Made by a program: the position numbers and the translations under genes. Shown one piece after another: positions 8,521 to 16,423 of a stretch of 42,082 nt of DNA (the first letter of the stretch is position 1; the number at the start of each line of letters is the position of its first letter). Below the pieces are notes generated by a model that had not been told where the DNA came from, searched no databases, and saw nothing but the letters and a program-made list of their open reading frames with translations. Source of the stretch: JBGQBN01 sp041494805 (GTDB lineage Bacteria; Acidobacteriota; Terriglobia; Terriglobales; Acidobacteriaceae); assembly GCA_041494805.1 (NCBI GenBank), contig JBGQBN010000036.1, positions 1-42,082 of the forward strand, read 5' to 3'.

Positions 8521-9771
8521 ATGACGCGTGATCTGCTGCAGGAAGCCTACGGCGCGATGCGCCACAACCGCCGCCGCACCGCCCTGACCATGCTGGGGAT
8601 GGCCTGGGGCATTGCCACGGTGGTGATCCTGCTGGCTTTCGGCTCGGGTCTGGAGCGCGCCATCAATCTGATGTTCAGCTCTTTTGGCACGGACATGATC
8701 ATGGTCTTCCCGGGCCGCACGTCACTGCAAGCCGGGGGATCCAAGGCGGGGAGTGAAGTCCGACTCAAGCTTGCGGATGTGGATTACATCCGCAACGAAG
8801 TGCCGATGATCAAGGGCGTAACTCCGCTCTTTGACCGGCAGAATGGCGCGACCATCCAGCACGACACCCGTACCTTCACGAATCTGTTTCTCACCGGAGT
8901 GTATCCCGTGTACGAGCGCATTCGGCGCTTCGACGTGGATAGCGGACGCGGGCTGTCGGATCTGGACGAGGTACAACGCGCGCGGGTAGCCGTGATTGGC
9001 GATGAAGCGAAACGGAAGCTGTTCTCCGGGGAACAAGCTGTGGGACAAAGCATTCGTATCAATGGCATGAGCTTCCAGGTGGTGGGTGTCTACCAGCACA
9101 AGGTGCAGGGCGGCGACAATAACGACAACAGCATGGTTGTGATTCCCTTCAGCACCATGGGAGATCTGTTCGACACCCAGTACATCAGCGGCATTGCCAT
9201 GGACTACGAGGGCGAGGAACATCGCCAGCTCGCCCGCGTGGTGCGCGCAGTGCTCGCCGGACACCATAACTTCCGCTCTGACGACCGCCATGCCGTGTAT
9301 ATCGCCGACGTCAAGGAGGACTCCGACGAGTTCAAGGTCGTGACCGCCGCGCTGAAAGTCCTACTCGCCTTTATCGGCGTGCTAACCCTGGGGATTGGCG
9401 GCATTGGGCTGATGAACATCATGCTGGTTTCAGTGCAGCAGCGCACCCGGGAAATCGGCGTAGAGAAGGCCCTGGGCGCGCACAAGAGCCACATTCTTTT
9501 CCAGTTTCTCGCTGAGGCGCTGGCCATCACCTTCACGGGAGGGCTGGCCGGGATACTAATCGCATACCTCATCTCCTGGAGCGTCGGATCGCTGACACTG
9601 ATGAGCGCCTTCGGAGACAATGCCGAGGCCGGCGACATTCATCTTCACATCAAGGTAAGCAGCCTGATGCTGGCGACGCTAATCCTCAGCCTGGTGGGCA
9701 TCGTCAGCGGCATGCTGCCCGCTATCCGCGCCGCGCGCCTGGACCCGATCGAGAGCCTGCGCTACGAGTAG
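8521..9771 (+). CDS. MacB/FtsX-type ABC transporter permease
   Basis: A 416-residue partner of the preceding permease with the same topology: helix near residues 20-42, periplasmic MacB domain, three C-terminal helices and the QQRTREIGVEKALGAHKSH motif. ATG 8521 is chosen because it follows the upstream stop by two bases and AGGAG (8511-8515) lies just before it, implying coupled translation; a longer frame overlaps the first permease and is read-through. The two proteins are clearly diverged and probably form a heterodimer. The 3' end overlaps the convergent pseudouridine synthase gene by 50 bases. Confidence 0.9.
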   Translation: MTRDLLQEAYGAMRHNRRRTALTMLGMAWGIATVVILLAFGSGLERAINLMFSSFGTDMIMVFPGRTSLQAGGSKAGSEVRLKLADVDYIRNEVPMIKGVTPLFDRQNGATIQHDTRTFTNLFLTGVYPVYERIRRFDVDSGRGLSDLDEVQRARVAVIGDEAKRKLFSGEQAVGQSIRINGMSFQVVGVYQHKVQGGDNNDNSMVVIPFSTMGDLFDTQYISGIAMDYEGEEHRQLARVVRAVLAGHHNFRSDDRHAVYIADVKEDSDEFKVVTAALKVLLAFIGVLTLGIGGIGLMNIMLVSVQQRTREIGVEKALGAHKSHILFQFLAEALAITFTGGLAGILIAYLISWSVGSLTLMSAFGDNAEAGDIHLHIKVSSLMLATLILSLVGIVSGMLPAIRAARLDPIESLRYE

Positions 9772-10554
9772 GCGGGTGTGGGTTCTCACGGCCAGCCGGT
9801 TGGGCGGTCATTGCCTGGTCCATCGCCTGGTCGAGGGATTGTTTCTCAGCGCTGGTCAGTGGTCGAGCCGCGCCTTTCGCGAGTTCACCCAGAACCAGTG
9901 GTCCGATGGCTACCCGCACGAGGCGCAACACTTCGACTCCAAGCTGCGAAAGCATGCGACGGATGTGACGGTTCTTACCCTCGTCAAGTACTACTTCGAG
10001 CCAGGTATTGCGCTCGCCGCCGCGCAGGATGTGGGAACTCTTGGCAGTCAGAAAGTCCCCGTCCTCTGTCTGGACGCCCTGGCGCATGGCTTCCAGCAGC
10101 GCCACGTCTGCCACGGCGCCCACTTGCACGTGATAGGTCTTGTCCAGATGGTTTTCCGGCGCCAACATACGCGCCGACCACTCGGAGTCATTGGTCAGCA
10201 GCAGCAGACCCTCGCTGGCTTTGTCCAGCCGTCCCACGGGGGCAAGCCAGGGTAGTTTCTCGCCCAGGTATTCGTAAACTGTGGATCGGCCTTTTTCGTC
10301 GGAGGTGGTGGTGACTACTCCGCGAGGCTTGTTCAGCATGAGATAGATCTTCGCCTGCACGGTCACGGGATGGCCGTCGACTTCGATCCGGTCTTTTCCT
10401 AGGCGAACTGGAGTTTCAGGATTGCGGGAGTTGTGCGGTTGAGACGAACGCGGCCGGCGCGGATCAGTTCTGACGCATAGGAACGAGAGCAGTGGCCCAG
10501 CTTCGAAAGCGCGCGCGCCAGACCGATTCGCCGGGAGTCATTCTTACTGGGCAC
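9722..10554 (-). pseudogene. RsuA/RluB-family pseudouridine synthase, frameshifted
   Basis: The larger piece (9722-10366 and upstream in the same frame) encodes the catalytic domain, with the GRLDKASEGLLLLTND motif containing the catalytic Asp, and ends in a basic tail. The S4 RNA-binding domain (SKLGHCSRSYASELIRAGRV) is encoded upstream in a different frame, from GTG 10554 to a TAG near 10400. Adding one base in the CCC run around 10418-10424 joins them as LNRTTP-RNPETPV, exactly the family pattern. Either the gene is broken by a one-base deletion or there is a sequence error. The enzyme would convert uridine to pseudouridine in rRNA. Confidence 0.8.
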
Positions 10555-10578
10555 GTCTCCATGCTAAACGACGTAGGG

Positions 10579-11184
10579 CTAGGTTGCGCGGGTGGCGTCC
10601 CGCCGGCGAAAGCGGCGTACCTTGGCCCGATTTCCGCAGGCCTGCATGTCACACCAGCGGCGCATGCCGTTGCGGCTGGTGTCCAAAAACAGCCAGGAGC
10701 AGCTCTCTCCGGCGCACTGGCGTACGCGGGCTAGGTGGGTTGAGGTCAGGAGACCCATTGCCGATCGCGTGATCTCAGCCAGAGCCCGGTCTACGAGATT
10801 CCGGTCCTTCTCCATGGCAAGTTTGAATCCCTTGCCCACTTTCTGGAGGGCAAGCCGTCCCATTGCGTCCTTGAGGTACGAGTTGAAACCAGTAAGTGTC
10901 CCGGAGGCCGGTTTACCGTTGCATGCGCCGCTGGAGAACATGTCATACACCAGCTCGCGCAACTTCAGGGCGCATTTGAAATCAGCCGCGGCGCGACCCG
11001 GCTGGACTCGAAGCCGGCGAAGGAATTGCTGGCTTTCTGGCTCACTCACCAGGCCGGCTTGCCGGATCCAAACGGCCAGATCCGCGCAGGTTTTCAGGTC
11101 ATCCCGCGGGTCTGGAAGTCCGTGGCTATGGACGGTGTTGGCGAAGTCCAGGGCGAGGTTTCCGGCGATGAACTCGAATGTCAT
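10579..11184 (-). CDS. CGNR zinc-finger (ABATE/DUF1470) transcriptional regulator
   Basis: A 201-residue protein. Its N-terminal half fits the ABATE domain (LALDFANTVHSHG near the start). The C-terminus carries the CGNR zinc finger: CAGESCSWLFLD, then RRWCDMQACGNRAKVRRFRR, with four cysteines. Such proteins are presumed stress or metabolite-responsive DNA-binding regulators. ATG 11184 starts directly at the conserved MTFEFIAGNLALDF; longer frames run into the divergent promoter. It is divergently transcribed from the epoxide hydrolase and likely controls it (inference). The basic C-terminus follows the finger immediately. Confidence 0.85.
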   Translation of the reverse strand: MTFEFIAGNLALDFANTVHSHGLPDPRDDLKTCADLAVWIRQAGLVSEPESQQFLRRLRVQPGRAAADFKCALKLRELVYDMFSSGACNGKPASGTLTGFNSYLKDAMGRLALQKVGKGFKLAMEKDRNLVDRALAEITRSAMGLLTSTHLARVRQCAGESCSWLFLDTSRNGMRRWCDMQACGNRAKVRRFRRRDATRAT

Positions 11185-11192
11185 ATCTGCGG

Positions 11193-11268
11193 ATAACCGG
11201 TAAGTACATCTTGACAGGTTACGGACCAACAGTCTAGTGTAACCGATGAATATAGTATAAGAGGTTAC
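11193..11268. promoter_or_regulatory. Divergent promoter region with repeated GGTTAC half-sites
   Basis: Between the two divergent starts lie three exact copies of GGTTAC/GTAACC (11218-11223, 11239-11244, 11263-11268) and one near copy, ATAACC (11193-11198). Their centres are 25, 21 and 24 bases apart, about two helical turns. A forward promoter TTGACA (11211-11216), 18-base spacer, TAGTGT (11235-11240) is embedded among them. This is a likely operator array for the CGNR regulator. Confidence 0.5.
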
Positions 11269-11273
11269 AACCC

Positions 11274-12434
11274 ATGAGCATTGAACCATTTTCCATTCCC
11301 TACTCAGAGGAGGCGGTCGACGACCTTCGCGCCCGGCTGGCACGCACGCGCTGGCCAGACGAGATCCCCGGTTCGGGCTGGGAATACGGCATCGGCCTCG
11401 ACTACATGCGGGAAATCTGCCACTACTGGAGAGAGCAATTCGATTGGAAGGCCCAGGTCGAGAAGCTATCCACGCTTCATCACTACCGCTACACGACGCA
11501 GGGTATAGGCATTCATTTCATTCACGAACGTGGCCGGGGGCCGGCACCGATGCCGCTGGTCATCACGCACGGCTGGCCAGGCTCGTTTCTGGAGATGCTG
11601 AAGATCATTCCCCTGCTGAGCGATCCCGCGAGTTACGGCGGCGATCCGGCGGACTCGTTCGATGTGGTGGTCCCATCGTTGCCGGGTTTCGGTTTCTCAG
11701 ACCGGCCTGCGCAGCGCGGGATGAACACCTTCCGTATTGCCGAGCTGTGGGCGGGACTCATGCAAGAACTGGGATACCAACGCTTTGCCGCGCAGGGAGG
11801 CGATTTCGGCGCCAACGTCAGTACAATCCTGGGACTGCGCCAGGCCGACCACGTTCTGGGAATTCATCTCAACTACATTCCCGGTTCCTACAAGCCGGCT
11901 CTCGGTGCGGGTAGCAAACTTACCGAGGCCGAGCAAGCATTCCTCAAGGACGAGGAACGCTGGTACGACGAGTGGGGGGCGTATGCGCACATTCAAAGGA
12001 CCACACCGCAGACTGTCGCCTACGGCCTGAATGACTCTCCGGCGGCATTGGCAGCCTGGATTCTGGAAAAATTCCGCGACTGGGCAGATTGCGATGGTGA
12101 TCTGGAGCGCAGATTCACCAAGGATGAGTTGCTGTGCAATGTGACGCTTTACTGGATGACCGAAACCATTCATTCCTCGTGCCGTCTGTATCGCGAGGCA
12201 AGTCAGGCTCCGCTTCACTTCGCGAAGGGAGACTACGTACACGTACCGTGTGGGGTCGCCTTTTTCCCCAAGGAAGCTCCCTTTCCACCGAGGACGTGGG
12301 TCGAGCGAGGCTACAACATTCAGCGCTGGACTGACATGCCGAGCGGTGGGCATTTTGCAGCTGCCGAAGAACCAGAATTACTAGTGAAGGATGTTCGCGA
12401 ATTTTTCCGGGGCTTGCGGCCGGCGGCGGGATAG
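11274..12434 (+). CDS. Epoxide hydrolase (alpha/beta-hydrolase, EHN family)
   Basis: A 386-residue microsomal-type epoxide hydrolase that opens epoxides to diols. The N-terminal EHN domain (residues about 1-110) is followed by the alpha/beta-hydrolase core. Visible active-site elements are the oxyanion motif HGWPGS (99-104), the nucleophile Asp177 in GGDFGA, and the C-terminal His360 in SGGHFAAAEEPELL. Length is normal for the family, and no signal peptide is seen. The start follows GAGG at 11261-11264. It is alone on its transcript and faces the CGNR regulator across an operator-rich gap. Confidence 0.9.
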   Translation: MSIEPFSIPYSEEAVDDLRARLARTRWPDEIPGSGWEYGIGLDYMREICHYWREQFDWKAQVEKLSTLHHYRYTTQGIGIHFIHERGRGPAPMPLVITHGWPGSFLEMLKIIPLLSDPASYGGDPADSFDVVVPSLPGFGFSDRPAQRGMNTFRIAELWAGLMQELGYQRFAAQGGDFGANVSTILGLRQADHVLGIHLNYIPGSYKPALGAGSKLTEAEQAFLKDEERWYDEWGAYAHIQRTTPQTVAYGLNDSPAALAAWILEKFRDWADCDGDLERRFTKDELLCNVTLYWMTETIHSSCRLYREASQAPLHFAKGDYVHVPCGVAFFPKEAPFPPRTWVERGYNIQRWTDMPSGGHFAAAEEPELLVKDVREFFRGLRPAAG

Positions 12435-12462
12435 ATCATCGTCCGGATAGATCATCGTCCGG
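12431..12462. repeat. Perfect 16-base tandem duplication
   Basis: ATAGATCATCGTCCGG occurs twice in direct succession (12431-12446 and 12447-12462). The first copy contains the stop codon of the epoxide hydrolase gene. Confidence 0.8.
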
Positions 12463-12597
12463 GAGCCAGGGCTGATCAGAACATCACGAGAGTGTTATGG
12501 TTCGCGATTCTTTTTTACCCGGGCCTTCTGGCTCTACCTTGCCCAGTGGCCCGTGTGCTAGACTTCCGCTTCATTTTTCAAAGGAGGTAGTGACAGA

Positions 12598-13587
12598 ATG
12601 AACGGCCATATTCGCTTACTGTTTTCCATGTTCGCTGCGCTCGTCGTGCTGGTTGTGGTAGTTGCATTGCCAGTGGGGGCCACTGAGGTTCCGGGGCTGA
12701 CTTGGAGCCAGCTTTCCCCCGCCACGTCACCTTCCGCCCGAACCGGGCCGGCGATGGCTTATGACCCGGTCAGCGGGAAAGTGGTGTTATTCGGCGGGTT
12801 GGGCGCTGCAGCCTATCTGAATGACACCTGGACATTTGACGGAACCACCTGGACCCAGGAGACCACGCCGGTCGCGCCTCCCGTCCGGGTGGAGGCCACG
12901 ATGGCGTTTGACCGGGTAACCCGCCAGATTGTGCTGTTCGGCGGCTATGATGGCCACAAATACCTGGGTGACACCTGGCTCTGGGACGGCGCCACTTCTA
13001 CGTGGACGCAGGCCACTCCGACCAACTCGCCAAAGCCAGCCACCGGCCCTATGGCATTCACCGATCCCAAGAACGGACATGTGGATGTTTTCGGCGGGTT
13101 TGACGGGCGGTTTTACGATCTTGACACCTGGCGCTGGAGCGGCGTGACCTGGAAGCATCTGAATCCGGCGAGCGCCCCCTCGGCACGGGCCGGAGCGGTG
13201 GTGGCTATGGACGGTGCCAGAAGGAACGTGGTGCTGTTCGCCGGGCTTGCCGACGTGAACCCCTACAACACTTGGACCTGGGATGGCACCAACTGGACCC
13301 AACAGTTTCCGGCGGTGCAGCCTCCCAACCGCTATTTCGCAGCCGGGGCTTTCGATCCTCGGCTGGGCGTGTCGATTGCTTTCGGCGGTGGACAAGGGGG
13401 TGGGGATCTGGATGATAGCTGGATGTGGACAGGAAGCAAGTGGAAGCCGCTTAAGCCGGCGCAGTCTCCGCCCGCGCGCGAGTCGTTTGGAATGGTGTAC
13501 GACCCGGCGCTGGGCCACGTGCTGATTTTCGGTGGCCAGAAGGGTGCGACCCTATTCGGGGACACTTGGGAACTGGATCCGAGGTAA
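12598..13587 (+). CDS. Secreted Kelch-repeat beta-propeller protein
   Basis: A 329-residue protein with a signal peptide (hydrophobic core at about residues 8-24, likely cleavage near GATEV). About six Kelch blades follow, each with the VVLFGG / DTWTWDG pattern (for example KVVLFGGLGAAAYLNDTW and QIVLFGGYDGHKYLGDTW). The fold is a propeller of the galactose-oxidase/Kelch type, but no copper or catalytic motif is visible, so the role is probably binding or structural outside the cytoplasm. A very strong ribosome-binding site, AAAGGAGGT at 12580-12588, supports the start and high translation. Confidence 0.85.
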   Translation: MNGHIRLLFSMFAALVVLVVVVALPVGATEVPGLTWSQLSPATSPSARTGPAMAYDPVSGKVVLFGGLGAAAYLNDTWTFDGTTWTQETTPVAPPVRVEATMAFDRVTRQIVLFGGYDGHKYLGDTWLWDGATSTWTQATPTNSPKPATGPMAFTDPKNGHVDVFGGFDGRFYDLDTWRWSGVTWKHLNPASAPSARAGAVVAMDGARRNVVLFAGLADVNPYNTWTWDGTNWTQQFPAVQPPNRYFAAGAFDPRLGVSIAFGGGQGGGDLDDSWMWTGSKWKPLKPAQSPPARESFGMVYDPALGHVLIFGGQKGATLFGDTWELDPR

Positions 13588-13634
13588 GGGCCGAGCCCGG
13601 CTTATGTAATCCGATTCCAGGGGCTTGCCTGTCT

Positions 13635-14207
13635 TTAGGAGATCTGTCGCATGAAAGGGAACTGGGCAAGAGCTTTCGTGGTGAGCTCCAGTTGCCGAAG
13701 ATCGTCGAGAGTAAAATCGGGTCCGCAGGAAGCCGAATCAAATCCCTTGCGGCAGATCTGAACCACACCCAGAACCTTGTCATTCCGTTCGAGCACGGGC
13801 GCCGACATGAGTTTCTGGATCGCTGTTTGCTCCCAAGAGTTGTTGGTCTCAGGATCCCCCAGCTTGACCATCTCAAAAATGCTCGCGTGCTTCACCTTGG
13901 TGAAGCTGTTAAAAAGCTCCACCTTCTTAGTCACTGCCGTATGAGCGGCGACTGCCGACGAACTGGAGATGGGAATGGTGCCCGCGGTTTTCAGCTCGGT
14001 GGGAAAAAGGAACTTGAGTAAGCCGTTTTCCAGCCGTAAGAGCGCGACTTCGGTTGGCCGCACGTGGAAGATTTTGGCCAACTCCGCGCAAAACCGTTCC
14101 GGCGTGGGATTTTCGCTGAGCAAACGCTCGATCGGGGCGACATCCGGGGCCATGGCCGCCGCTGCGGCAGTCACACTCCTTCCCGAACTTCGTTTGCCGG
14201 TCTGCAT
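13635..14207 (-). CDS. GAF-like domain protein
   Basis: A 190-residue cytoplasmic protein. The C-terminal two thirds look like a GAF sensor domain: variable loops, then MSAPVLERNDKVLGVVQICR, the typical 'improvement of accessibility' strand-turn-strand, and a final helix (LRQLELTTKALAQF). No output domain is fused, so it may act as a stand-alone ligand sensor. The start at ATG 14207 has no clear ribosome-binding site and later starts are possible. It is in the same orientation as the rhodanese gene, 107 bases downstream of that gene's stop. Confidence 0.6.
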   Translation of the reverse strand: MQTGKRSSGRSVTAAAAAMAPDVAPIERLLSENPTPERFCAELAKIFHVRPTEVALLRLENGLLKFLFPTELKTAGTIPISSSSAVAAHTAVTKKVELFNSFTKVKHASIFEMVKLGDPETNNSWEQTAIQKLMSAPVLERNDKVLGVVQICRKGFDSASCGPDFTLDDLRQLELTTKALAQFPFMRQIS

Positions 14208-14314
14208 GGTTGTCCAGCTGGCCCAAAATGGGGCGGGCAGCTAAGGTCCATGCTGGTGGATTAGAATGCTTTCATCAAGTTACCGAGGTACTCGCTGGTG
14301 AAGTTCTGGCAGGA

Positions 14315-14692
14315 TTAGCTCTTGGTCAAGGGAAAGCTCTTTTCACGCCAACCGCGGATACCGCCATCCATCGAGAGCACGTTGGTGTAGCCCATCTTCT
14401 GCAAATTGTCGGCAGCCAACGCGGAGCGGAAACCGCCGCCGCAATAGAGCACCAGGGGTGTGGCCAGGTCAGGTACGCGCTCTTCGACATCGCGCTCGAT
14501 GATGCCCTTACCGAGATGAATGGCTCCCGGCAGGTGGTCCTTGGCCCACTCGCTTTCTTCACGTACATCAATCAGCAGAAATTTTTGGCCGCGGTCGAGC
14601 CGAGCCTTGACTTCGTCGATGCTCACCTCGCGAATGCGTTGCTTGGTTTCTTCGACGATCTTTAGAAATCGTGGGGAATGCTGATGAGCCAT
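14315..14692 (-). CDS. Rhodanese-like sulfurtransferase
   Basis: A 125-residue single-domain rhodanese. The active-site loop is CGGGFR (Cys84 to Arg89), a six-residue loop as in thiosulfate/sulfane-sulfur transferases. The N-terminal LIDVREESEWAKDHLPGAIH motif (CH2A-type) is intact. It should carry persulfide sulfur on Cys84 in the cytoplasm. ATG 14692 is chosen for the GGAGG just upstream; a 13-codon longer frame has no such site. Confidence 0.88.
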   Translation of the reverse strand: MAHQHSPRFLKIVEETKQRIREVSIDEVKARLDRGQKFLLIDVREESEWAKDHLPGAIHLGKGIIERDVEERVPDLATPLVLYCGGGFRSALAADNLQKMGYTNVLSMDGGIRGWREKSFPLTKS

Positions 14693-14843
14693 GGGGCCTC
14701 CATCCGACAGTGAAGCACGAGCTGAATCCAAGCGTCACTATATTCTAGCCGAACATTTCACTCCTGAATGTCTGCTGCCCGGAAGCAAGCCACAGCCAGC
14801 TGTTGGGGGCTTGCGGCTGAAGGTAACGGTGGAATTTATCGAG

Positions 14844-15248
14844 CTACTGGGCGGATCCGGACGCGGCTTCGAAAGCTATGTCTGGCACGGGAGTGCCCGC
14901 GGAGGGCTGCTCCAGGAACTTTTGCAAGTCGGTCTCCAGCTTGTGCCGGTCTTCTTCCCCGAGGTCGCGGAATTCGAAAGGCTGCAAACAGCCTTGTGTG
15001 GCCCACATGGGAAACAGCATCGCAGCCTTGCTGCGCACCGTGCATGAACCCACGTGAAACATCACCTCAACCTTGATTTTTTCGTCCAAGGGCTCTTTCA
15101 GGAGCAGTAGCCCGCCGGTGATGGAGAGCTGGTGCAGCCGGGCTCGCACTTGGCGGCCGTTTTCCAGGCGGATGAGAGCCAGCACGGTTCCTGCCAGCTT
15201 TACGCGCGGAGCGCGTCTTCCGTTGTTTAATGGCGTAGATTGAGACAT
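14844..15248 (-). CDS. PilZ domain protein with altered second motif
   Basis: A 134-residue PilZ-type protein. The arginine motif is present near the N-terminus (GRRAPRVKL), but the position normally occupied by D/N-x-S-x-x-G reads QLSITGG, with Gln replacing the acidic or amide residue. Cyclic di-GMP affinity may therefore be reduced or absent. The C-terminus (about residues 115-134) is flexible. GGAG lies upstream of ATG 15248. It is divergent from another PilZ gene across a 204-base gap. Confidence 0.7.
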   Translation of the reverse strand: MSQSTPLNNGRRAPRVKLAGTVLALIRLENGRQVRARLHQLSITGGLLLLKEPLDEKIKVEVMFHVGSCTVRSKAAMLFPMWATQGCLQPFEFRDLGEEDRHKLETDLQKFLEQPSAGTPVPDIAFEAASGSAQ

Positions 15249-15452
15249 GCGCTGCTCCCACTATAGACACTTGCCCGCCAGCAGCGGGAGATTACTAAAG
15301 AACCAGGCCTAATTCGCAAGTTCAGGACCCGTGTAGAAGTTTCCGCAACGGAGCACTCAGTTTCCAAACTGGGCTACGCCTGTCCGTAACCGGGTCGAAC
15401 TATTACTGGAGTCACTTTACGCCGACCGGTCGCAGCCGTAAGCTGCGGCTTA

Positions 15453-16187
15453 ATGAAGTTCAATTGCTTGCTGATGTGTCGTGAGCAACCGTCGCTGCGC
15501 GTGCTGGCGGCGGCCCTGGAAGGGCTTGAGGTCGAGCAAGAAGTTTGCCTGTCCGCGCCCGAAGCCGTGGAACTGATGACGCCGGGACGCTACTCGGCAC
15601 TGGTGCTGGACTTTGACCTGCCGGGCGCGGCGCAGGTGGCCCGGATGGCGCGGCTGGCGCCTCCCCACCAGAGGCCAGTCGTCTTCGCCATGATCGGCGC
15701 CCAGACCGGTATCGCTGGTGCGTTCCAGGCGGGAGCGAATTTTGTTCTTTATAAGCCGCTCATTCTGGAACAAGTGACGCGTTCGCTACGCGCGGGGCGT
15801 GTTTTCATGCAGCCCGACCGCCGGCGGTCACAGCGCCAGAGACTGGAAGGCCTGGTCTATCTCCAATTCGGCGTAGCCGCCGTGCCTGCCCTGGTGCTCG
15901 ACCTGAGTGAGCAGGGTTTGTCGTTACAGGCGCCGGAACCGCTGCCGGCAGTGCAGAAAGTTCCCTTACGCTTTGTTTTGCCCGGCACCACGCACATGGT
16001 GGAAGGCAATGGCGAACTGATCTGGGCCGACGACGAGGGGCGGGCCGGCATGCTCTTTTCGCGGCTTACGCCCACTTCGCGAAAGTACCTCAAGACCTGG
16101 CTCAGCAAGCGCAGTCCCCGGAAGAAGAGCGCCGTGCACGGTGCTTCACGCTCGGAAAAAGCCCGGTCCGCGCAAGCCTCCCACTGA
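15453..16187 (+). CDS. Degenerate receiver-PilZ fusion protein
   Basis: A 244-residue protein with a response-regulator receiver fold (about residues 1-118) joined to a PilZ domain (about 122-225) and a basic tail. The receiver keeps the phospho-acceptor-like Asp (ALVLDFDLPG) and the conserved Lys (VLYKPL), but lacks the acidic pair after strand 1 (CLLMCREQ) and the Ser/Thr of strand 4. Phosphorylation is therefore doubtful. The PilZ motifs look intact (RRSQRQR and LDLSEQG), so cyclic di-GMP binding is likely. A small hairpin, CGCAGC-CGTAA-GCTGCG at 15431-15447, lies where a ribosome-binding site would be, and no such site is seen. Confidence 0.75.
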   Translation: MKFNCLLMCREQPSLRVLAAALEGLEVEQEVCLSAPEAVELMTPGRYSALVLDFDLPGAAQVARMARLAPPHQRPVVFAMIGAQTGIAGAFQAGANFVLYKPLILEQVTRSLRAGRVFMQPDRRRSQRQRLEGLVYLQFGVAAVPALVLDLSEQGLSLQAPEPLPAVQKVPLRFVLPGTTHMVEGNGELIWADDEGRAGMLFSRLTPTSRKYLKTWLSKRSPRKKSAVHGASRSEKARSAQASH

Positions 16188-16333
16188 AATAGTCTTCGAG
16201 CACTTTGCCGTCCCACCGCTGATCTTTCCACCGCTGACCTAAGGAATTTCTGAACAAGCTCCCGCACAGGCGGGAAAGAGCGCCCGGAAGCGGTGGTGGA
16301 AACTCCTCTTGAGGCCGCTGGTGGCGCGGGCTT

Positions 16334-16366
16334 GCAAGGGGTTCTTCGCTTCGCTCAGAATGACAA
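16334..16366. repeat. Dispersed intergenic repeat (TTCTTCGCTTCGCTCAGAAT type)
   Basis: The box AAGGGGTTCTTCGCTTCGCT followed by CAGAATGACAAA is a form I know as a widespread intergenic repeat in Acidobacteriota and other soil bacteria. It occurs once here, in the 236-base gap before the amidase. Nothing else in that gap is assignable. Confidence 0.5.
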
Positions 16367-16423
16367 AATAACTGCGCAAGCCGCATGCTAGACTCACATG
16401 TTTCTTCTGGGTGAGAGCAACGC

